This document shows positions 34,108-46,556 of a stretch of 64,000 bases of DNA, piece by piece; position 1 is the stretch's first letter, and the number at the start of each line of letters is the position of its first letter. The notes beneath the pieces were generated by a model. The model was not told where the DNA came from. It was given only the letters and a program-made list of their open reading frames with translations, and did not search any database. This stretch comes from Cornus controversa (lineage: Eukaryota > Streptophyta > Magnoliopsida > Cornales > Cornaceae). Where the stretch lies: assembly GCA_026545225.1 (NCBI GenBank), contig CM048846.1:20006501-20070500 (forward strand), written 5' to 3'. Made by a program: the position numbers and the translations under genes.

Positions 34108-34273
34108 AAATATATATCGGCGTCGATGTGCCAACGCGGCATCCAACTGTATAAAGTTGCAAATCTTTTCTTAGCCACGTCGCACCTGGATAGAGAGGCT
34201 TGAAAGTTGGAAATGATTTTCAGTTGGGATTCAGACGGTGACACGTTACAAGCTGAGGTGATAATTTGGTCAA
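34108..34273 (-). promoter_or_regulatory. Candidate promoter elements of ERF copy A
   Basis: On the minus strand, a TATA-like stretch (complement of 34108-34120, CCGATATATATTT) lies about 75-85 bases before the ATG. A W-box TTGACC (complement of 34268-34273) lies about 235 bases before it. W-boxes are WRKY targets and common in stress-induced ERF promoters. Assigned by motif and position only. Confidence 0.4.
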
Positions 34274-35279
34274 CCCATGCTGACATGGATATTGGTCAGC
34301 TTTTAAATGAGGATTTTTTTTACCTAAGAAGTGAGACACTAAATTTTTGACGGCGTGTGTGGGGTACCAAAACACTTCTCATAGTAAGATATTTTTGTAG
34401 AGAGGCTTTGAAGTGAGTTTGAGTTGGGTTCAGATGGCTTATTTGAGTGCTGACATCACTGGTCGGTGTTTGTGGAGCCGCGGTTTGTGCGTCATTAGTG
34501 ATCATGTGGTGGTCAACACATCAAGAGATTTCCACATACAGTGATCAAAATCATCCGGTTCCAAGAAGGTACCACACGGTGATCGGTGCAGTGAAAAACT
34601 TCTCGTTTTGTAAGCAGTAAAGCTATGTTGAAAAATGACATTTCTCGGTACCAATAGTTTGGTCAAACACATACGGTCCAAGAAAAATATTTAATAAAAT
34701 TAATTATTAATTAAAATCACATCATTCCTAAATCATATAATAATTTTTCTCAACCACGTATCAAATTTGGGCCTTTTGAATTTCACACACGCTATTTGGT
34801 ACTTCTTCCTCTTAATTACCAAAAGACGTTTTTTTTTGCTATTTTACGATGCATGGCTTTCATTTTTCATTTTTCAAAATTTTTTTTTTATGACTTGCTA
34901 CTCTATTGTATCCCGAAGTACTAACCTATTTATCAAATTTGTGGCTCTTGTTATTAAAAAGGCTTATGTAGATGCCAAAAAAAATTACTCACTAATTTTC
35001 AGAAGTAGATAGAAGCAATAAACACTCAAAAATAGTTTATATTGATATTGACACACATGATTTACGTGATTCGGCACAATTCAATCTACTCGGCTTATGT
35101 TCATGGATGATATGAGACTTTCTTATATATTTCATAAGATATTACAAAGACTCGGTATATCTCTTTTTCTTTCTAACCTAGTCATAACTGAATATAAGAA
35201 ACAATATTTCTTTTCCATCTTTCCAGTCTTCCTCCACTTTTCGTGGAATTTTCTATACATATATATTTATACGAGGAGT

Positions 35280-36160
35280 GCTACCATTCTAGTGCTGATT
35301 TTTGAACTTTCAGCTGACCATGTCTTAGCCATTTTTTGTTGTTCGATTTTTCATACCACAAGCTTCGTTAGGCACTTGGCTTGTAATGCCACTTGCCTCT
35401 TTTATTTTTCTTTCGTTCAACTTTGTTGGTCTTTTGTCACCCAAACATTTTATTAGTGACCAGCCCTGTGATATTAGCTATCAGTCCCATTTGGCTTATT
35501 GCTACTTTTCTATGATGTTAGGCTAGTCATTCCTTTGTCATTTTATTTATATTTGGCGTGGCTGGTCATGTCTTTTTTATTGGCGATCAACCCCCATTGT
35601 CATTATATTGGAGATCAGCCCCCTTTGGCTTGTTTTCAATTTTTATTGGAGTTCGGCTGGTTATGTCTTAGCCAATTTATCATTCGACTCTTGGAGTTGT
35701 TTGGCTCTTAAGTCCTTTGCTGTTTTTATCAATCAATATCTTGTGCCTTAGCCTATTTATTTATTCATTCAGTTCTTAGGGCCGTTCGGCTCTTAAGGCC
35801 TTCTTTTTTTTTGGCACTAGGCTAATCATGCCTAACCTAATTTTATACTTTTGGTATTTGGCTAGTAATGTCTTAGCCAACTTTTCTTCACAAAATGACA
35901 CTCGGCTAGTCATGCCTTATCTATTTTATCATTCAGCACTTCAGGCCTTTTTCTCTATGACATTCGGCTGGTCATGCCTTAGCCAATTTTGTTCATACTT
36001 GGCGTTCGGCTGGCATGCCTTAACCATTTTCTTCGTTTGACATTTAGTGCATTTTTCTTTTTAGCATTAGGCTGGTCATGCCTGAGCCAATTTTATCAAA
36101 TTTTGGCGTTAGGCTGGTCATGCCTTAGCCAACTTTTTCGTTCTGCACTTTAGGCCTTTT
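35280..36160 (+). repeat. Decayed repeat related to the Tat 83-bp array
   Basis: Words such as GGCTGGTCATGCCTTAGCCA and GGCTAGTAATGTCTTAGCCA recur at irregular spacing, in the same style as the array at 23780-25085. The stretch also occurs in the sister duplication at 52440-53190. It is probably the remains of a related Tat 3' region. Confidence 0.7.
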
Positions 36161-36161
36161 T

Positions 36162-38020
36162 TGTAATACCTTGTAATTTTGAGGTTATGTAATTTTAATT
36201 TTAATTTTCTTTTTTTGTTTAAATTGTTGATTGAATGTCTTAAATGTTAAATATTTTACTTGTTTAAATTGTTATTGAGTGTTTTAAATGCTAAATGTTT
36301 TAGGTTGTTTTTTTTTAGGTTGGATCATACTTTTATTTTTCAGTTATTTATTTATTTATTTTTATTAATTCTTTTTCGGATTGGGATAGCGAGAGTTTGG
36401 GTTAGAGTTTTGAATTCGGGCTGAAATATAATTGCTGCTTAGGTGTTAGGTTAAATGTATATTTTTAATATGTACTGAGTGTAAATTTTTTATTATTATT
36501 TTCTCTTTTATTTTTTTAATATTTTATTAGAATCTCTAAAACATAAAAGAGAGAAAAGTTAGAGAGAGAGAGAGAGAAAGAGGAGCAACAAGAGATAGAG
36601 AGAGAGTCGTGTATCGTGGCCAAGGCTTAGTCCAGTGGTGGGCTGTCTGGCGGTGGCTAGCCGTGATGGCTGGCTGATGGTGGAGCTTCAGCCTGGACGA
36701 CGGTGGTTGTTCTGCTGGTGGGTCTGTATTTGTGGGCTGAAGCGGTGGCCGGAGGTGGCAGTTCCGGCAGTGATGGTTCATAGCTGGCATGGTGGCATGG
36801 CTGCCATGGCTGTACATATGGTGGACACGGTGGTTTAGCCGTGGTGAATGGTGGCTGTTTTGAGTCAAGTGGGTTTGGTTTTTGGTGGTCTCTCGGTCCT
36901 TCATGGTGGTTCGGCAGATGGTGAGCACGGTGGTTGGTATTTTGGCTACGGCATCGTGAAGTCTACCATGAAAATCGAAGGCTGGTTGTTGAGTCTTCAT
37001 GTAGTGGTTGAAGGTTGTGTTTGGCACAATTAATTCGGCTGGCTTGGGCGTTCATGGCAGAAGTGGGTTTCAAATGGAGGTTGACAGTAGGTGCCTAGTG
37101 GCAGCCGGCTTTGGGCTATTTTTCTGGAGTATTCGCATGCATGGCGGGCCAAAGGTGGTCGCGGGTGGTGACCTCGTGGGCTAGGATTGCTCCTTGTGGT
37201 GGAGAATGGTTGTGCATGAGTACAAGGTCTAAGGTTGGGTCTTAAATGGTAAGGTGGCAGCATGGTTCACTGGCAGCTAGTGGTGGTTAGTCATGGTTGA
37301 TTTGGGCCATTTGGTTTGGTCTTGGGCTACCATAACAGTGTGTTTGTGGTGTTGACCATAGTGATGAAATAATTTGTATGTCTATATAGATAGATATATT
37401 TGGGCTGCCATGAACTATGGAAATATTTTCTTCAATTGGTTATGATTGGGCTACCATGAATAGTGGCCTGATAGATATGGTAGTTATGGCTTACATCATG
37501 GTTTCGGGTTATAAAATTGGGTAGTATGGATTGGGCTGCTTGGTTACATGGGTTGTGCAATTGGTAATTTTAATTTGGGCTAGACAATTAATTGGGTCAA
37601 CTTTGGTTGGGCTTCAATTTTGATTGGGCTTGCACAATTTAAATTGGGCCTAATTAAATGGGGTTTGAAGTCTGGGCTTAGACAATAGTGGGCTGAAATC
37701 AATTGGGTGGCTGCAGTAGCATGTGCAACGAATTTGCAGGCTTCTAGCTTTTCTCCTATTTGCCTATATATTTAATTTATGTATGTTTTATATATATGTG
37801 CATACGTGATTTAATGTGTGTGTATATATTTTGATGCAAAAGTTACCTCGCTAAAGCAATGAAAGATTGTTTAGCATATTCTTATTGAGCTTTGAGTTCA
37901 CCCCATGCCAGACTTTGCAAGTTAAGACGCTGATACGTGGACAATTGCGGAACTTTGTATTACCGATTGAAGAGGTAGCAATGTGAGATCACTAGTATTA
38001 CAGTGAAGAGGTGGCGTAAA
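36162..38020 (+). repeat. Chromovirus-like LTR, copy A, 3' end lost
   Basis: It starts TGTAATACCTTGTAATTTTG and matches the LTR at 53192-55485. The match breaks near 38000, where the sister runs on to a GGAGTGTGACA end that is missing here. The GC-rich middle (36600-37300, GGTGG-rich) gives long spurious ORFs on the minus strand. Confidence 0.7.
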
Positions 38021-39246
38021 TGGGTCGTCTATAGTAGTTGGTTGACCATTTATTTATTTTTGTCAATCACAGCTGGTTGTCCATTTGACAAATTCATCTA
38101 GCCTACTCTTGGCTTCTTGGATCAATTTTGCCACATCCACAATGGATGATGAGCGTGTTAGGGTCTGGATGGAGGCCGAAACGGTTTTCCCAATTCGTCT
38201 CCGTAAATAAGTTGGATCGGCTAGGCCTCTTCCTCCAACCATCAATTTGCCACTTACGATTTCTTTGTGACGAGTAGAGTCACAATACAACATTTTTCAT
38301 GCTGTACGTAGTGTTCTTCTTCAGCTGGATCATATCCGAGCAACAACACTAGCTTGGTGTGCATCTCAGGCCAAAGCTGAACGCGATACTATAAGAAGTG
38401 CCAAGTCTGGTCTAGTTGGTATTAGCTATGATAGTAGAATCATTGCTTTTGATAGTAAATGTGCCCACTACTGATAGAGTTTGGGCTCTCTAGACTTGAG
38501 AGCCTCATAAATATGTCATGATAATGTTAATTATGTGATTTTTAGCATTCCAATATTCAATTTTTACTATGTTTGTCTTGTTTTTCAAGAGTTCATGTAA
38601 ATACTAACTAGTATCATCAAGTACTATGGATTATTATTTTCTAGGTTAATAATGCAACTTGAGCTGTGGACTGGGTTGCATGTACTCCTGGTCAGTTTTT
38701 ACTGTCTTCATTCCTCAAATTTGATTTATCTACCTTGTTAATTGTAGGAAAGCATGTTATTTTTTGTGATGATATTTTTTATAGACAATAACAGGTTACA
38801 AACATTGTAGGAATTGATTTTATATAGACTGAAGGAATTAATTGTGATGTTTGACAATCATGAACTATACTGGACATGCATGGTACTACTGCTGCAATGC
38901 ATTTCTTTTTTTCAGTAACCAACTATGGTTTTGTTGACCACAATTTGTATTCCATTCTCTCCCAGTTATATATATTTGATAGCCAACTAGCATATATATA
39001 TATATATAACTTAGGGTTTGCGAAGAGAAGAGGAGGAAGCGGCAATGGGTGGTGGCAAAAATAGAACAGAGATTGAAGGGAGAAAAAGATTGATTTTCTG
39101 TTTTAATTGTTATAGTGATCAAGAATATTGGCTTCAAGTAGAAAATCTCTCTAAGTTGTTAAATTTATTGTAAGTTGCTTTATTGAACTACAAATAGCAT
39201 ACATGCATTCTTGTTGCACTTACTGTCTAAATCTGTATATATATAT

Positions 39247-39428
39247 TGAGCAATGCTACACGTCATGAAAATATTTCATGAATTTTTATCTTAAATGATG
39301 TGGCAATTAAATGGTGAGTTAGTATTGGTGGGATTCCCCCCATACATGAAATGTCAATGGTATTATCACTTACCACATCATTCATGAAAGCAATTCATGA
39401 TAAAATTTCATGACGTTTAGTATTTCCC
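39247..39428. mobile_element. MITE, 182 bp, present only in duplication copy A
   Basis: The ends TGAGCAATGCTACACGTCAT and ATGACGTTTAGTATTTCCC are imperfect inverted repeats, flanked by ATATATAT on both sides (39239-39246, 39429-39436). The sister segment has a short uninterrupted TATATAT at the same place (near 57139-57147). It is the same family as 53247-53447. Confidence 0.88.
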
Positions 39429-40469
39429 ATATATATTTGCTTATTAAATACAAAAAAAAATTGTTTAATAACCATAAAAAATCCCAAGTGACACAAGGTG
39501 GTACCAACTCTTTGCTGCCATTAGATGCAAAGGAGTACATGTGTACCTGCATGTTTATTTGTTCCACTCATAAACATGCAGGTACACAAAAGTGAGATGC
39601 TATTATCATGTTAATATCATACCTCTATTTCATTTATTTGTGTAATTTAATTTAGGGGTTTAGACCTGAAAAGTGAGGCTGTTGAGAACAGGGGAAGCTC
39701 TATGAGAGTTGGAAGGAATGAATGAACTTAAGTATTGAGTAGAAGAGTTTTAATACTACTTGTCATGAAGTTCAAGTAACCAAAGCTCTGCATTTTTTTT
39801 TATTTTTGTGTGTCCCAAATTCTAATGAGATTGATAGGAACTTAAAGTAAAGTGAATATCAACTAAACTAAACTCAAAGCATAGATCATGAAACTAAACT
39901 AAACTCAAAGCAGACATCATGAAAAAATAAAATAAAAGAAAAAATTATCATCACTATTAACGTCGAAGAAGCTAAGATCTCACAAATGAAGAAATGATTG
40001 AGTTGAACAAAATAATATATTGATCTTGCTAGCACGAAAAGCATTGAAGAACTATTAAAACTCCATGAATCAAATGGTAGAGAAAGAGTTATTTACAAAT
40101 ATCAATATCAAAACAACAAAACCTAGGAAAAGAGATAAGTAGATACAAAGTTGAGAAAGGCTGAAAGCACAAGCGGAAGAGAGGGGGGTTAAGAATGGTA
40201 GACTGTAAATATTAAAAATCAAAGAGAAAGAAGAAGACAAAGATTGTTTCATATCTGACAGGGTAGTTGTGGTATTTGAAAAAAAAAATTATTTATTTAT
40301 AAAATGAGAGTTAAAAGCGTCATTTTTCTTTAAGATTTGATTGCAATGGTAGAGAAGGGGAGTGCAAATATCACATTATCCCTTGATTTTTAGACAATAA
40401 TTCTATTTAATGACTATAATACTTGGTATGTGATAGGAAGTTACACTCTAACAGTCTAATTGCACATTT

Positions 40470-41390
40470 AATGGTGTGAGGGCTAGTTTGGTATGCAGGA
40501 ATGGAGGTGGAATGGAATGGTCATTCCACCTCTGATTCCCTTTCTGTTGTTTGTTGTATTACATTAGAAATGGAATGATCATTCAAAGTCATTCTCTTGA
40601 AATGTTCATTCCAACAAAATCATTCCTCTTCTTGAGTTATGAAATGACCATTCCATTCTAACTTATTATTAAAATCATCCCCTCTCTCTCTCTCCATTTA
40701 TTTCTCTCTCTCTATTTTACAATATTCTTTAATGTTTTACTTGCAATTTTTGTAAATTTAAGATACGTGAAAAAATTACTACAGTCATGGGCTTTGTAGA
40801 GGACTAATACCTTGGGAAATACAGTTTCCAAATGTGGCGGTTAGTTTAGGTGTATTCTATATAATTTAGGTATAAGTAAAAAGAATTGGGTAAATTGCAA
40901 AAGAAAAAAAAATCTTATAATATATAAGTATGATAAGCTGTCCCAATTTTTTTTCTTACAGTCTGAATTTATTTTTTTATTTTTTTGACGATTAACCTAA
41001 ACATCACACTTAGTTTATATTGCTGCCAAAAATTAGGGAAAATTGAATAAAATTCCTCTAAATTATAAATGTGTTGCAAAAAATTCTTAAACTAAGGAAA
41101 AGTTGCAAATTTTCCTAGAAAGTTTGGCCAGTTTGTTTAAGCAACTAAGGTCAAGTTCTATCTAGCACCACTTTACCTACAAGTAAATAATACTCCCTCC
41201 TTTCCAATTTAATAACTCCTTTCTTCTTTTTGAATTGCCCTAAAATATTTGTCACACTTGAAAATACTTTTAAGTTTTCAAAAATCTCTAACTTTATAAT
41301 ACTTATCTTTTAATATAACTTTAACACCGCCAAGATTTTCTTTTAATATTACTTGTGAAAAATACTTAGATAGTATATATATATATATAT
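40470..41390. other. Copy-A-specific segment with MITE-like sequences, no gene
   Basis: This stretch replaces about 290 unrelated bases in the sister copy. It contains GGCTAGTTTGGTATG followed by a foldback (GAGGTGGAATG ... CATTCCACCTC, 40505-40535), and at 41191 TACTCCCTCCTTTCC, which looks like one Stowaway terminus. I could not find the second end of either element. Confidence 0.45.
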
Positions 41391-41397
41391 ATATATT

Positions 41398-42060
41398 CTC
41401 CCAGCAACACCCACAATTCTCAACAAAACACACAATCAAACACAGAAGAAAACCCAACCAAATCAAACACACACAATCCTTACGAACAGAACCCCTCACC
41501 ATCATTGGTCGACGTTAGATCGCAAAACCACAAAGATCAACAATCGAAATCACCACCACCACTTGAAAACCATCGTGGCATCACCATTTGTATCAAACCC
41601 AAACTCAAAATCGTCGTTGAAGCACTCATCCACAAAACCATCGTACGCACCAAATCACCACCATGAAGCAACCAATGTTGTCGATCGCCACCGTCATCAT
41701 GCGATCTTGTTTGTGGTGATGTCGACTCCACAGTAAACCTGGATTTTTTTCAGAGTTGATGATCTCTAAGGGGAAAAATCAAAGAGGGAGGTCAATAGTG
41801 GTGGTGGTGGTCCTTTGAGCCCATTTGATTCTGACGGCGGCGAAGGATTTGATCGTCGTGTGGTGGTTAAGAGAGATGAGTTTGTAATTTGAGAGCAAAA
41901 TTGGACGATCAGAGGCGGGCATCCTGAAAAGGTGTATTGGGCGAGTTTGATTTGGTTTATGATGAAGAAGGAATTGATGCAAGGGCAACAGCTATAGAGA
42001 GAGAGGGGGGCTAGAGAGAGAAACTAAGTCGTTACGAGAGTGTGTAAAACTTTTTGGGGG
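41398..42060. other. Conserved non-repeat-like stretch within the duplication, nature unknown
   Basis: This region, with its twin at 58425-59100, is less AT-rich and has ORFs of 60-75 codons on the minus strand in both copies. The ORFs are not collinear between copies (different starts and ends), so coding is not supported. I do not recognise it. Confidence 0.35.
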
Positions 42061-42149
42061 GTATAAAGGTTAAATGACATCTGAGGTTTAAAATTGAAAT
42101 TTCTGAGGTGTGAGTTGCGCGGTATGGAAGTGGTTGTGAAAGTTTGCTT

Positions 42150-43475
42150 TGAATCTAGAGGGGGATGAATAGGTTTACTCACTCGTTTGCTTAATTTTTT
42201 AGATTATTCAAATTTTAAGTCCAATTAAAAATTAAAATAATCACATAAAGTAAATAAATAAAGTAAAGTGCAATAAAATAAATGAGTGCATTGGATATAT
42301 GTGGAAAACCTAGATCAAAAAAATATCATGGGTGAGGTTTGTAGCCCTGGAGAACTAAATCCACTATCGTCGAAGGAAAGTACAACATACTCTATCCTAG
42401 ACTCACACCCACTCCACTCTGGCAAGAATTTGATGCGAAACACCTCAGGCTTACTTTTACGACTCACTCGCTCAATTGCTGCAAACTTCTGGCTCACATC
42501 ACGATCTTTGCAGATGGGTAATTGGAAGAACACGAATACTCAAAAAATATTTTTTCTTTTTCGTAGTGAGATCTTCTTCTCCTTCCTCACCAACAAATAG
42601 TTGTAGAAAAAGCCAAACAATCCAATAGTTTGTTCAATAAGAAATCTATGAAGTAGTCTTCAAATGACTGATCAAGTAAATAGAGAGACATAACCTAAAT
42701 CACTCATCGTGTATATATGTGTGTGATCTCTCAAAGAAATATAAACAAAGAATTAAAGAAGAATTCTCTATTCTAAAAATATCTCTATGTTTTTTCTCTC
42801 TAAAATATTATTTTTGATGTATATTGAAAGTTTAATAAGAGAGAAGACATATGAGATTTTTATAGATGTTAAAAATCTTAATTTTTCTTAAAAAATAAAT
42901 TAAAATTTAATAGGAAACAAGTCTGAAAGTTTAAGAAAATTTCAGAGTCAAATTCGAGTCAAAATAGGACAAATGAAGGCAAAAATGCCAAACCAGAAGG
43001 CTTGGAAAGACCTTCACTTGAACTAGTCCAGGCTTCTAGCTATCAAAAATCAAGGTCCCAAGACCTCTTGAACCGGTCTAGGTTTGAACTGGACCGGTCC
43101 AACCTTGAAAGTTTTAAAAAATTGCTCAAAAACTCTACTTTCCAATGTTAGAACCACCTGGCTTGAAATATATAGTTTCTCACCACTTTACCTGAACTAC
43201 GTGACTCTCGTACTTGATCAACAACGTCTATATGCAATTAAAACCATCCAAAAACTTCAACCGATCAAACCATTGTTCAATGAATTGATGCCTTCTTCCA
43301 AAATGTCAAGCTAGCTTCATGCCTTTGAAGGTCATTTACATGGTTGGTGTTGAACACTATACTCACTCTAAGGTTTCAATTATACGATTAGTTATAAGAA
43401 TATAAATAAAAGATTACAACTCGTTCATGTCTAGTTTTGACACCGAATATTGACAATTACAAAATATACAGCACA
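42150..43475 (-). repeat. Copia-like LTR, minus strand, second member of the 7174 family
   Basis: Read on the minus strand it starts TGTGCTGTATATTTTG at 43475, carries TATA-like ATCTATAAAAATCTC (near 42870), the palindrome GGACCGGTCC (43091-43100), and ends CCCCCTCTAGATTCA at 42150. The CCCCCTCTAG-type 3' end is common in plant Copia LTRs. It is about 1.3 kb, so the plus-strand relative is missing its last 500 bases or so. No target duplication could be agreed on and no internal region is recognisable beside it, so it may be an old solo LTR. Confidence 0.75.
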
Positions 43476-44987
43476 GTCCTACCTTTGATGAATTCCCTTT
43501 CATATAAGTTTAATGATATCATTCCAAGTAAGACTTTAATACTTAACCTTTCATCAACAGAAGATTTCCAAGAAAACTAACCATTATTTGGTGGTTAAAG
43601 ATTTGAACACTAAAACAAGCTTACCTTGGTTGAAAAATGTGCACAACTAGGAATTACATGGAGATAAGAAAATGGTTGGTTATAAAGCTTTTGAATCCAT
43701 GGAGATGACAAATAATGAATTTCACTTTTATGATATGATTTAGGATGAATTCTTGGAGTGCGTTACAACAACTAAGCGTTTGTTAGAACAAAAATTGAAG
43801 TTGATTAAACTTTTAGCTCATGATACGTGTTTTATCGAGTTTTGAGAATCTCTTCAATTTCAAAAGGAATCTAGAGAAATTCATGTTTGTTATGCAAATT
43901 TGTTCTTTGTTAGTGTAAAAAGATTATTGTATTGGGTTTGAGTTCGAAAAAGAAGAAATAAGGGATGAAAAATTATGCTCGAATTTTTGATTGATTCTGG
44001 CAATTTGTTTTAAACTTGAGTTCGAGTTCTTTCTCACTCAAGTGGAAGATGAAAGAGTGTCTTGAAAAGTGACTTCCAATAGAAGACTTGACTTACCAAC
44101 TACTTATATTTATAGTTGATTTATTTATTTATTGATTTCCTAGTAAGTTGTATTTCTTTTAAAATTGTCAACTTTGTGTTTCATGTTAAAAGTTGGGAGT
44201 TGTAGCCTCTTTAATGTGGCGTAGAAGATGAATATGAAGATGAAAAAATGTAACTTTTGAATCTTGAATTATATTTGATAATTGATTTTATAGAACATAA
44301 CACTTGTTTAGCCAACTCCTTCCCTTGGTTATGTTCTCTAGTTCTATATTTTTCTTTTTCCCTCTTATACACCTGCGTCAACTACTTAGGTGTTTACGAT
44401 AGTCATGGATGCTCTGGTGTATGTAGTTCTCAATTCTAGTAAAAATATTTCATTATTGATTGCAATGTTTTACATTGAATTTTTGTAAGTGGCGACAAAG
44501 TGTAGAGATCGATTACATGAACTAGTGAAAGAAGAGATAGAAAAATGCGTAAGATCAACATAGTGGAAGATTGCGATGGAGCGAAGCTGCTCTCGGATGG
44601 ACAAGGAGGTGACTCTGTGAAACATCAAGGTTATGAAACTGCTATTTGAGATTAACCAAAATCTAGTAATGTTGTATACTTGTATTTAAGAGCACCGAAT
44701 CGACATTTTGAATTTGAAATTGGAAGAAATTCAGTTTAAAGTTTGAACTAAATTTTCTTCAATTCTAAATCCAAAGCTTCGATTCGATGGTCCCAACATA
44801 GAGTATATAAATTTTAGATTGAATAGAATAACAATTCATGCATGGGTAATAGCAAAAGATTGTTATTTGAGACAAACCAAACAATGGAAATATCAAATCC
44901 ATGAAGTTTTTGGCATTTAATTTGATGCAAGTGATTTTCAAATGACCACAAATTTGGCCTCTCAAATGAATTTAAAGAATTATGATA
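43476..44987. other. AT-rich stretch without a recognisable gene
   Basis: No ORF with family features and no clear repeat terminus was seen. Confidence 0.5.
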
Positions 44988-46551
44988 TGTTGACCCGAAG
45001 GTTTTGACCTAAGGGCAATCTTATAATTTTGATGATTACAAATCATTTATGATGTCTTTATTACTAATATTTTCGTTTAAGTGGTTATGCTAGTGATCAT
45101 ATATAAAGACAAAATTCAAGGAATCCATCAATTTCAAGCTCAAAGAAATGCCATCCAAAATCAAGTGAACAGATCTTGAAGAAACATCAAAAAGGAAGCA
45201 CTTAAAGGTTTAAAGTCTTCCGTGATTAAAAATATCTCAAACAAGTGATCATTTCCTTTAAGAACTCAACTGATCAATTCACATGGAAGAAGGGGTAGAT
45301 AGAATGGTGAGCTCTTAGGAAATAATGTTAAAGTTTATGTGAATTCAAGTAAAGCTCATCTCTTTCAATGATCATTCACTAAAAATCTTTTCAAAAATCA
45401 TTTTTGATCATATATAGATCTTGATATCACTCATAGTTCATCATTGACCTTCTTATCTGAATGTCTATTCGAAAATCTATTTTAAAAAGAGCTCTTTGGT
45501 ATATATATATAGTTTCGGTCGACTGATGAGGTCCTTCAGCCGACTGAACAAATCTAGAATTAAATTCCAGTAAGCTTTACAAAACAGAGGAGTTTCAGTC
45601 GATCGAAGCTCAGCTTCAGTCGACAGAAACAAGATTATCGGTTGACCGAATCTCTTCATCAGTCGACTGATAAAAACTGGAAATGAATTCCAGTAGGCTT
45701 TACAAAACAGAGGAGTTTTAGTCGACTGAAGCTGAGCTTCAGTCGACTGAAACACTTGGTTCAGTTGACCGATGAAATCATCAGTCGACCAAAACCTTGT
45801 GGTTCAGAAAATTAAAGGCTAATTTCTAAATTTAATGTTCCAAACCACTTGTGCAACTACTTTAAAACGGCCTTGTCTGATGTCCTCTCTACATAAGAAG
45901 ATGTTTTATGAATCATAGACAAACACTTGAGAAAATTATTTTCTTGCAAAATCATTTGGGCATCCAATCTCATGAGCTCTGTTTTTTTTCAAAGACTTGA
46001 ACTTTAAACACTTGTGATTCATTTACTCTCTAGTCTGTAAGCTTACACTTGTGTATCTATCTATTATGAGAGAAAAATCTATTGAGAGTTTCATATTGTA
46101 AATCTATCTTCTAGAGATCTTGTATAAAACTCTTTCATTCAAGAGGATCAGTTTGATCCAGAGAAAGCCTAAAGGAGGTTGTCCCTTTAGCAAAGGGTTG
46201 GAATGACCTAAGGAAGATTAAGAGAAGGATTTTTTCTTGAGTAAGAAGGTTTTTGCACTCCACCTACAAGGAGTAGCCATATTGGATACGGAAAGTCTCA
46301 AGAGGGGTCTTGAGTCAAAGAGTATGAATTCCGAACCTCGCAAAAATTATCGTGTCAATTGTGTTTGATCCCTCTATCTCTATCTTATTATATTGTGCTT
46401 TAAATTGCTAAATTAATTATTGAACATTTATTACATATATAGAAGTAATTTCCTTTTTAGCTAACTTACAACTTGTCAATAAAAAAAATATTCATTATTT
46501 GCCATAGACTCTATTCACCCCCCCTCCTCTAGAGTCAATACTTGAGTAACA
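44988..46551 (+). repeat. Solo LTR, Copia-like, 1564 bp, perfect target duplication
   Basis: It starts TGTTGACCCGAAGG and ends ACTTGAGTAACA, with TGTT/AACA termini, and is flanked exactly by TGATA at 44983-44987 and 46552-46556. The segment ATTCACCCCCCCTCCTCTAG just before the end is typical of plant Copia LTRs. No internal region adjoins it, so it is a solo LTR formed by recombination. It contains a dense cluster of CAGTCGACTG-type words. Confidence 0.93.
45516..45791. repeat. Cluster of ten CAGTCGACTG-type palindromic words in the solo LTR
   Basis: Exact or near copies of CAGTCGACTG occur near 45516, 45537, 45596, 45616, 45638, 45660, 45719, 45740, 45762 and 45782. Part of this comes from a direct duplication: AAGCTTTACAAAACAGAGGA (45573) and AGGCTTTACAAAACAGAGGA (45695) start the two copies about 122 bases apart. 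Confidence 0.85.
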
Positions 46552-46556
46552 TGATA

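Larger units (their letters stand above)
34162..42103 (+). repeat. Segmental duplication, copy A (~7.9 kb)
   Basis: From AATCTTTTCTTAG at 34162 to GAAATTTC at 42103 the sequence matches 51356-59158 in the same orientation, in long near-identical runs broken by indels. It holds no recognisable host gene, only decayed repeats, a partial LTR, a MITE, and a region near 41400-42000 of unknown nature. Its left edge lies inside the upstream region of ERF copy A. Confidence 0.95.

Noticed and set aside
36536-37263. Long minus-strand ORFs in the GGTGG-rich region (also 53928-54437)
   Set aside because: They are low-complexity His/Pro/Ser translations of an LTR leader; reading frames are not kept between the two duplicated copies.
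38063-38293. Minus-strand ORF of 76 codons in duplication copy A
   Set aside because: The twin at 55545-55740 lacks part of it and no family is recognised; coding is not supported.
41191-41215. Stowaway MITE (TACTCCCTCCTTTCC)
   Set aside because: Only one terminus is visible and no partner end with a TA duplication was found, so it is not listed as an element.
41278-41988. Minus-strand ORFs with matching relatives at 58330-59075
   Set aside because: Similarity is explained by the DNA duplication; starts, ends and frames differ between copies.
42135-43480. Target duplication for the minus-strand Copia-like LTR
   Set aside because: No 5-bp match could be found for any plausible pair of TG and CA ends.
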